Positions 57,021-64,000 of a DNA stretch of 64,000 nt are shown piece after piece. This stretch comes from Hormiphora californensis (lineage: Eukaryota > Ctenophora > Tentaculata > Cydippida > Pleurobrachiidae). Location of the stretch: NCBI GenBank assembly GCA_020137815.1, contig CM035358.1, positions 395,356-459,355 of the forward strand, written 5' to 3'. The first letter of the stretch is position 1. Each line of letters starts with the position of its first letter. Under the pieces are notes generated by a model. It did not search any database. It saw only the letters and a list, made by a program, of their open reading frames with translations, and was not told where the DNA came from. The translations under genes and the position numbers were made by a program.

Positions 57021-57904
57021 TGGAGCCGAACAAAGCAACCCATACTCCAAAAATGCCCGAGAAAAAAAAAATCCAAGAAAAAATGATAGTCTAAAGGGGT
57101 TTTGAAATGGAAAAATTGGCTGTCAGTATGACGGAACGGGGTTTTTGGAAAACCAGTGGGTTCACAAAAAAATACCGGATAAAACCCCCCCAAATCAAAA
57201 AGGGAGACAATTAAACAATTTTGTGCCCGTTTTAGGATTAGAAAAAACAAAAAAAACTGTAAAAAATTGATACTCGTTTTTACATGTGTGACAACACATA
57301 TATCCAACTTTGAGAACTTGAGGGACGGTCTCCCCAACACGGTTAAAAAATGACATTCCTGTTAGCAGGATTTTAAAAACGGGTTTTTTGGGCGGTTGAA
57401 ACACAAAATGTGAAACAACAATTGAGTTTTTAAAAGCAGTCATCAAAGAGAGCATTACCCGTTTGTGCAAAATGAGGAAAAGGAAAGATTGTCTTATGGA
57501 AAATGAAGGATGCGGAGACTTTGCACCCTTTTGTACTATTTGAGATTTTTGGAGAAATGGGATTTTAAACAAAAATGAATGAAGCACCCACTGAATCCTA
57601 TGAGGGAAAGGGGTGAGAAGGCACGAAATTGGAGACTGAAACAACCGATAAACGGTGAAACCTTTATGACGTCCTACAAGCAGGAGAGGCACGGGGATAG
57701 TTTCTGAAGGTCCCCGGTCGGGGAGGGCAGTGAGAGAAACGGGAAAACAGGGGGGGGGGAAAGGGAAAGTCGCAGCAGAAGAGGGTCGCCCCCAAACATG
57801 GAAAAAAGATAGGACCGGGGGACCAACCACCGTAACAGGAGCGCGGCGATACAATCCGAAGAGATTCTACACCACACCGACGGAAAAAAGGAAAGGTCGG
57901 AAAT

Positions 57905-57960
57905 CAGATAGGTGCTACAAGCGGGAAGAGGGGGGGTACATGGCCAGAAAAAGCTACTCG
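57905..57960 (+). CDS. Gag nucleocapsid zinc-knuckle-like motif (degraded)
   Basis: CYKREEGGYMARKSYS resembles the CCHC knuckle C-Y-K-C-G-x-x-G-H-M-A-R-x-C with lost positions that fit consensus error. Its place between the 5' LTR and protease agrees with gag. Confidence 0.45.
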
Positions 57961-58077
57961 AATAGGCGGAACCATTTAAAATAGTGGGGTGCACCAAAGG
58001 TTTTTTTGCGGATTTGAAAGGGAACCAAAAGGGGAGGAAAAAAATGATGTGACAGGACATTTAAAAACACCATTTAA

Positions 58078-58301
58078 ATTTTTTGGACACGGGCTGGGAT
58101 CTCTCATCAGTACACGCACTGTCTACCAACGGGGAAAAAAGCAAAATTTGCCCCAGAAACAATAATTTGGGGGTTACAAAAACAAAATCTTTGCCAAAAG
58201 GGAGATTCTTAAAAAAGCTTTTAGCAAAAACGGAAAATACGCAACGTTTTTGTCAGGAAACCTGGCTGAGACATCCTAGCGGGAAGACTGAGGGAAATTG
58301 A
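58078..58301 (+). CDS. Retropepsin-like protease fragment
   Basis: DTGWDLSSV at 58085-58111 matches the D-T-G-A-D-x-S active-site loop of aspartic proteases from retroelements. The frame continues to 58301. Order relative to RT supports it; quality is too poor for a full domain. Confidence 0.45.
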
Positions 58302-59040
58302 TATGAGAATTGATGTGAAAGAAAACAAAAAACTTTACCAATACGGGGGGAAAAATTGGCAAGGAACTTTCCCTTTGCCCTTTCCACAAATTGCAAAATC
58401 AAAGGTAAGAGAACGAAAAATTCCCGGAAACAGCGTCACACAATATCAGCGAGTGAAATCCTAAATCTGGAAAAAATATGAAGGGGTATTTTTTGGAAAA
58501 AGGGAATAACAAATCTTGGGGGGTTTGGCATTGAAAATTCTAGGCGCATAGCAAGGGTAATGAGATACTGGTTTGGTACAATCCTTCCCAACGTCAAACA
58601 TGCACAGAAATAGGGTCATTGGCAACATGGCCATGGGTTCGTTTCAGACAAAATGTTTTAAAAAAATCAAAGAGTTTTCTTTAAAAATTTCCCGATTACC
58701 CGAAGCTGAACTGAAAGGTGACACGCAAATAGGGACAAATGGGGGAATTTGAAAAATGTTCGATCAGCTTGGCTGAAAACACTCCAAATTGATTAAGAAC
58801 ACAAAAAACCCAAAATTAAAAAACATTCTAAAAACTATTCCCTTTTTTTTCAAAACACCAATTTTTAAATAGGAAAGCCCCTTTTTTGAGGCATCCTTTA
58901 AAATCAAGACAGATGTAGAAGGGGAACCCGTAGGGAAGTTCCATATGATCAAAAAACGTAGGAAAAAAGAGCTATGACATTGGCAAGTTGGACAAATTGA
59001 AGATTTCAAAAGGGCCAGGGATCGGAACCCCTCCGGTCTT

Positions 59041-60159
59041 TTGGTGAAAAAGCCAGGAACGAAAAAATACCGAGTTGTGCAAGACCTGAGACAGCTCAAC
59101 AAAGAGAGCATCCCCGAAACATTCCCATTACCAAATATAAACACGGTGATGAACAACATGGATGAATGTGAGTGGCTAACCTCATTTGACTTCACAAAAG
59201 GTTTCAATCAGATAAAACTTGACGAGGAAAGCAAACCACTAACAGCTTTCACTTATAAAAACACTCGCTATCAATGGACGAGGCTCATTATGGGTCACTG
59301 TTCTAGCAGTAGTATATTTGCCAAATCTATGGCAGAATTGTTCCAAAAAGTTCCTTTCCAAGCGCTAATTTGCTTCTTGGATGATGTGCTAATAGGAAGC
59401 AACACTGTTGATACACATCTAGACAGGCTGGAATTCGTTTTAGCAAGACTGTCATTTGGAGGATTGAAAATTAGTCCTTCTAAAACACAATTGTTCAGAA
59501 AACAAGTCAAATTTCTCGGACACATCATGAACAAAAATGGCATTTCTATTGATCCAGCTCGTGTGGATGCAATAAAGAAACTACAATTGCCAAAGTCTGT
59601 GAAAGAACTACAAAAATTTCTGGGAGCTGTAAATTATAACAGAGCCTATATAAAAGATTACAGCAAAATAGCAACCCCACTATACGACATGCTACAGAAG
59701 AAACGCAAATTTGAGTGGAATTCTACTTCCACAAAAGCATTTGAAAATTTGAAAAATGCACTTGGAAAAACACCGGTCTTGGTGATTCCAAACTACCAGC
59801 ACCCTGACCAAAATTATGAGTTGACAATTGACTCCAGTAAAATCGGCCATGGGGCCACACTAAACCAAGTATTACATGGGAAAAAGAGGACCATAGCCTA
59901 TTGGTCAAAATCGGTACCTGTGCATCAGAGAAAATTTGGGGCAACTAGACTAGAATTTCTTGGTCTATGTCATGCTCTAAAGCACTTCCGGATGTACCTG
60001 ATGGGTACAAAAAGGTTCAAGGTGCTAACTGATTGTAAAGCTCTGCTAAACTTGAAAACCATTTTCAAGAAAAGAGTGCTACATTCACAGAAAAAAGCGA
60101 ATTGGAAGAATACAATTTTAAACATAAGCACATTGCTGGGAATTGTAACATGGGTATGA
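59041..60159 (+). CDS. Reverse transcriptase and RNase H of Ty3/gypsy polyprotein
   Basis: LVKKPGTKKYRVVQDLRQLN opens RT at the window's clean stretch. Further motifs are PLPNINTVM, SFDFTKGFNQIKL, the catalytic FLDDVLIGS, LSFGGLKISPSKTQLF and KFLGHIMNKNGI. RNase H follows with TIDSSKIGHGATL, TRLEFLGLCHALKHFRMYL and VLTDCKALLNL, covering its acidic residues. The frame is part of a longer polyprotein, so 59041 is not a real start. Near 60090 the reading shifts frame; the downstream motif (YLTRHP) lies in another frame. Upstream, continuity is lost near 59000. Copies DNA from element RNA and degrades the RNA strand. Confidence 0.92.
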   Translation: MVKKPGTKKYRVVQDLRQLNKESIPETFPLPNINTVMNNMDECEWLTSFDFTKGFNQIKLDEESKPLTAFTYKNTRYQWTRLIMGHCSSSSIFAKSMAELFQKVPFQALICFLDDVLIGSNTVDTHLDRLEFVLARLSFGGLKISPSKTQLFRKQVKFLGHIMNKNGISIDPARVDAIKKLQLPKSVKELQKFLGAVNYNRAYIKDYSKIATPLYDMLQKKRKFEWNSTSTKAFENLKNALGKTPVLVIPNYQHPDQNYELTIDSSKIGHGATLNQVLHGKKRTIAYWSKSVPVHQRKFGATRLEFLGLCHALKHFRMYLMGTKRFKVLTDCKALLNLKTIFKKRVLHSQKKANWKNTILNISTLLGIVTWV

Positions 60160-60544
60160 GGGATTATTTGACCCGACACCCAACCCCCAAAAAACAAACG
60201 TGTAGGTACACAGACCTTGGAGAAATACAATGCATAGATCGGATGACAAACAAAGAAAAAAACTGACCACGGGGTTTCAGGTCAACAAATCATTTGCAAT
60301 TGATATACTGTACTCTGACAGAGAAAAAGAAGTTTATGCTGATGATATAACATTGTCAACAGTCATTGGGGTTGGCAAAGAACAAGAACACACCAAACAC
60401 TGTTAGCAGGAAAACCCCCGGCTGAACTTCTCCACATGGAGACAGATTAAAAATGTTACATTTTAAAAATGGTGTACTCAAAAAGGGGTTTATAGCCCCC
60501 AACAAAAAGAAAAGACAGAACTTTAACGTTCTACCACACACTCT

Positions 60545-61450
60545 CGTGAGAGAACAAGTACGCTTACCATGACAAAAAGGCATGCTGGTTTCGAAAATGT
60601 CTAAGCATTTGTAAACAGACATACTACTTTTACAAAAAAACGGAAAAGTTCCAATGTACTGCGAGCAGCTTAAAATGTGCCGGGGGGAAAAACCCCCCCA
60701 TAGTTTAAAAAAAAGCACCACAAAAACCAATGAAACACGGAGTTTGGAAGGTGGGCAATTGATTTTTTGGAACGCTCCAAAACACCAAAAGGAAGAGGAT
60801 ACATGAATTTTTGGTCAGGTGGACCAATTCTCAAAATTACGTTAGCAATACCCGTGAAATCAGGGGCCGAAGGTGCCGGGTTTATTGGGGGGAATGGATA
60901 AAACGTCTAGGTTTTATGAAACCATAGGATGCTGGATTGTTTTTACCTCAAAAAATTTTCCAAGCTATGTTAAAGGTTTCGACTACAAAGCAAACACGGA
61001 GGGTTGGCATCACAACAAAGGGGTTTATGTGAAGCAATAAAACAAAGTAAAAAACACATGATACAAAAGTGTTAACACCAAACAACAAATGAATTTTGAT
61101 CAAGGATCGGAACATAACATCCCATGAATTTTTTTTAAGATTTCAAAAACAAAACATACTGAAATTTTTTAGTTTTCTCTAGGGAATTGCGCCCCAAGGT
61201 TTTGTTTTTGCGAAAATGAGAGAACAGAAAACGCAGAAAAATAAATGTGTGACACACGTGAAAAAAAAAAAATTTTATAAAAACAACTGAAGATAAGAAG
61301 GTAACTAGAGAGGGGTAAAATCTATAAAAGAAAAAGCCAAAATAATGAAAGCTGCGTATGAAAAACACGGCACGGCCCCTTTCTCGAAGAGGGGACAATT
61401 TTGCATGCGCTCGTAAAAACCAGTCAACATAAATGGCTACCAAGATTTGA
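60545..61450 (+). CDS. Integrase fragments (frameshifted)
   Basis: A zinc-finger-like piece (HAGFE..., then TYYF) near 60580-60640 is followed by IDF and TPKGRGYMNF near 60755-60810. A DQGSE motif near 61096-61115 corresponds to the second catalytic Asp of the DDE core. The pieces lie in different frames; no continuous frame is readable. Confidence 0.55.
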
Positions 61451-62887
61451 AGGACCGTACCTCCAAAAAAAAAATTATTGACCACAATACATTGTAAAAA
61501 CAGAAACAGAAAAAAAAACTATAACATCAAAAAAAATGAAGCGTACAAAAAGAAAAAATACTCCCCCCAATGCAAGGGGAATGAATGAGGAAAGAAAATA
61601 CCATCAAAAAATGAACTACTAGGACCAGAGAATAATGGGGAAAATTTCTTCCAGTCATCCATTTCTGAGACGAGGTTGGGGGGATTCTCCACTTTCGGAG
61701 ACCGACTTGCAACACACCCGTTCTGTACCGGGGCTGAGCCAGTTGGGAGCCAAAAAATGAACAGGATCCTTTTTTACGGCTATTCGGGGCAGAGATTGAG
61801 GAACATGCAGGGGTGCGCAACCCATAGGCGAGATCAGAGAATGACCCATTTAGGCGCAACACCAATACCTGCGAGAGGCGGATTCCCTTCCAGGGAACGG
61901 GAAAAACCTAGGGGAAGAGGCCAATTAAACCGTCTCGGAGGCCCCAAAGGACAAGGGGACAACCGAAAACGACGTAGCAAAAGTGACGACTGATGGACGG
62001 TGAAAGCACCCAAAGGGGGACAATGGTGGTTTGAAAAACGAGGGGAGGGCCCCCAGAGATAGTAATGAAGCGGGGGAAAGGCAACGGGAGCTAAGATGAT
62101 GATAGGGAATGGGACGAAAGCAAACCCGGGTTTAAAACGATAACGAGACAAAGGAAAGTCACACAAAGAGATACTGACGAAAAAGGGAAACCAGACTACC
62201 TACAGCTGTTAAACCCAAAGAAAAACAGAAGCGGGCCTTTCAATCCCAGCCCAGTAAAGAAGGCCGTTTTAACGTTTCCAGGAAACCTTGGAAAAAAAAC
62301 CCAGAGGAAAGATGGATTTGGCATTACGGGGGCTTAAAAGCTGTACACACCGGAAAAAAAGGTGGCTGGGAGTACGAGGGGAAAGGGAAAGCGAGGGGGA
62401 AAAGCGTAGAGAAGAAGCGTAAATCCCCATACCCCGAGGAACATTTTTTGGAAATGCAAGAAAAAAAGATACCGGATAGTTTTTCTGGAAAATGCTAAGG
62501 CCTAAGCACTTTCCTCGTAGAAAAAAACGTCAGATTACGGGCCCAAAAAACTAGTGTGAAATAAAAAAAACTACAAAACACTATACTGATGGATAAGTCA
62601 CACTAATCATTTTAAATTTCCAAATGGGATCAAACGTGGGGGTTTGGCCACTATCATTTAACCAGGGGGACCGCGATCATGCCAAGCTGGTGCCAAAAGG
62701 GATTTAAAAAATTTCAGGGAAGAAACGTTAGTCCCCGTGCCAAGAGAAACCAAAATACCATAATTTAATGGTGATAAATTGTTTGATAGACAAATGTCCA
62801 ACCAGTCGTTAAAGCGGTGGGTATTTCACGAATAATTTGTCGGTCCACGGGACCGAAAAATTTTTTCTTAAAAATTTGGGGTATGGA
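61451..62887 (+). other. Element interior between integrase and 3' LTR, unreadable
   Basis: It contains short frames only (for example 61676-61993, arginine- and glycine-rich). It could include the integrase C-terminus or another element-encoded frame; I cannot support a call. Confidence 0.4.
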
Positions 62888-63381
62888 TGTGTTTTACACC
62901 TTTTCGTCATTACAAAAATGCATCATGTGCACCCCGTAAATGGGTTCCTAACCCCCTTTCCCTTTTAAAATTTAATATATATTTTTTCACCCACTTTAAA
63001 TCGGATTTTGGGACGGCATAGATACTTGGAAAGCTTTGGGCCCAAGAGACACTGTGGAGAAGTCATAACAAAAATAGCACTTTTCGGAGTAGTCAAAAAA
63101 ACTGAACTGTTAAGGGGGGATAGTACAACAACCTCTATGTTAACACGAGGAATCTACGTCAAACTGGGTTTGAGGAAGCATATTTAAACCCCGACGAAGA
63201 GGAAGAAGGAGGTTTCAAGATCGATATCACGACGATCACGAGCTAAAACACCGAAGGACTATACATATTCCCGGAATAATACATTCGACAGATTGTTTAT
63301 TTGTGTTCCTTACCCCAGAACCAAACTATCATTTTGTCACCCATTCACTAAAACCCGCGCTACATACACCCTTAACATAAG
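62888..63381 (+). repeat. 3' LTR (approximate ends)
   Basis: It is colinear with 56552-57020 at lower identity than expected for one insertion, again with homopolymer differences, so age cannot be judged. A short (GT)n follows at 63381-63396. Confidence 0.7.
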
Positions 63382-63587
63382 TGTGTGTGTGTGTGATAAT
63401 ACTGTGTAGTACAGATCATGGGCCTTCAGTCGAATGAGAGATGTAGTTCGATTGCTTACTTAGTGCACCGCACAACCAGGAAACCCACTGGATAAACAAA
63501 CCATCGGGCCGCCTAGAATAACAAACATACAGCCCCCCCCCCACAGGAGGTGTGATACAAATTTTTAAGAAATCCCTTCTCTCTCAG

Positions 63588-63764
63588 TGTCCAAAGCATT
63601 CTTGCGGTGGGTCTAGAGTCGACCAGAGACGAATGGAACACAGTATGTTGTCGGGAGGAGGGGGTTCACCGGCGACAACTCTTCATAACCATTTTAGACA
63701 ACAAGCAGCCCAACAGCAACAGCAACAACAACAACAACAACAGCAGCAGCAACAACAACAAGCG
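63588..63764 (+). CDS. Polyglutamine-coding exon of an unrecognised gene
   Basis: Acceptor CCTTCTCTCTCAG precedes 63588 and donor GTAAGG follows 63764. The exon is 59 codons in phase 0-0. It contains MEHSMLSGGGGSPATTLHNH, then FRQQAA and 17 glutamines (mixed CAA/CAG). It may be internal, or translation may begin at the ATG at 63633. Such tracts are common in transcriptional regulators, but nothing specific is recognisable. The sequence is of better quality than the element to its left. Confidence 0.55.
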
Positions 63765-64000
63765 GTAAGGAAAGAGAGTTGTTGTTTTAAAACCGTCACC
63801 GCGTGCGGGTGTATTCTATTGGATTTGCAATTTGTATATTATATGGGCCCATTTTGTTGAACTTATACAACTTGTTTTTGTAACAATATCCTTTGTATAT
63901 ATCTCCTCCACCACCACCAGAAGGTATATATTTAATTTGTTTTTAAAAAGCCCAAATGATAAACCCCCGCTCCTAAGAATAAAAAGGGGAGCTTTGAATA
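63765..64000. other. Presumed intron at the right edge
   Basis: AT-rich sequence after the donor of the polyglutamine exon; a CCTCCACCACCACCAG run at 63904 could precede another acceptor. No further exon can be supported. Confidence 0.4.

Larger units (their letters stand above)
56552..63381 (+). mobile_element. Ty3/gypsy-type LTR retrotransposon
   Basis: Two direct repeats of about 470-490 bases (56552-57020 and 62888-63381) bracket, in order, a zinc-knuckle-like motif, a protease-like DTG motif, reverse transcriptase/RNase H and integrase motifs on the plus strand. The order and the RT sequence indicate Ty3/gypsy (Metaviridae-type) organisation. Most of the element is read with many frameshifts; only 59041-60159 is clean. 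Host flanks and a target duplication cannot be defined at this quality. Confidence 0.82.

Noticed and set aside
63612-63624. TCTAGAGTCGACC resembling a cloning-vector polylinker
   Set aside because: Only 13 bases match, the frame is continuous across it and no further vector sequence follows.

Overview
The window is animal nuclear DNA. Its genes are split by many short introns with matching splice phases. They include an ABCA-type transporter, a rhodopsin-type receptor, a secreted cysteine-rich protein and a polyglutamine exon. They lie among microsatellites, fold-back elements and retroelements. I cannot settle the lineage; a non-vertebrate, probably marine metazoan fits best.

Layout. 1-553 (minus) is the N-terminal part of a seven-helix receptor running off the left edge. 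2563-11608 (minus) is an ABCA transporter for which I could place 24 phase-consistent coding exons (1104 codons). It covers the first membrane half, the first ATPase domain and the start of the second membrane half. The second ATPase domain is absent. 11.6-15.07 kb has no recognised gene. 15.07-48.76 kb holds three copies of one segment: unit 1 at 15070-24512, unit 2 at 24513-30405 and unit 3 at 30408-48756. Each carries two exons of a small secreted cysteine-rich protein on the minus strand. The signal-peptide exon lies at 50347-50392, so the gene would span about 32 kb.

Because the three units can be compared, several insertions are dated by empty sites. These are a 1.3 kb TTAA-flanked hairpin in unit 1, a 142-bp CG-rich hairpin in units 1 and 2, and two insertions in unit 3. 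The first unit 3 insertion is a 4.7 kb non-LTR-like element (ORF1 only, 15-bp target duplication, CAAA tail). The second is a 5.1 kb element with G7 termini, a 9-bp target duplication and several kilobases of a palindromic decamer array. A related 1.1 kb G7 element sits inside the ORF1 reading frame; conceptual removal with one 7-bp target copy restores that frame.

50.57-51.88 kb is a 31-bp minisatellite. From about 51.1 kb, and again at 36.84-37.99 kb, the sequence has homopolymer-swollen, error-rich consensus. Inside it a Ty3/gypsy-type LTR retrotransposon (about 56.55-63.38 kb, plus strand) is recognisable, with a cleanly read reverse transcriptase/RNase H block at 59041-60159. The right edge (63588-63764) is a polyglutamine-coding exon. 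The best candidates for something undescribed are the G7 decamer-array elements, the minisatellite built of complete 3' splice sites, and the rolling-circle-like repeat carrying clustered TGACGTCA sites.
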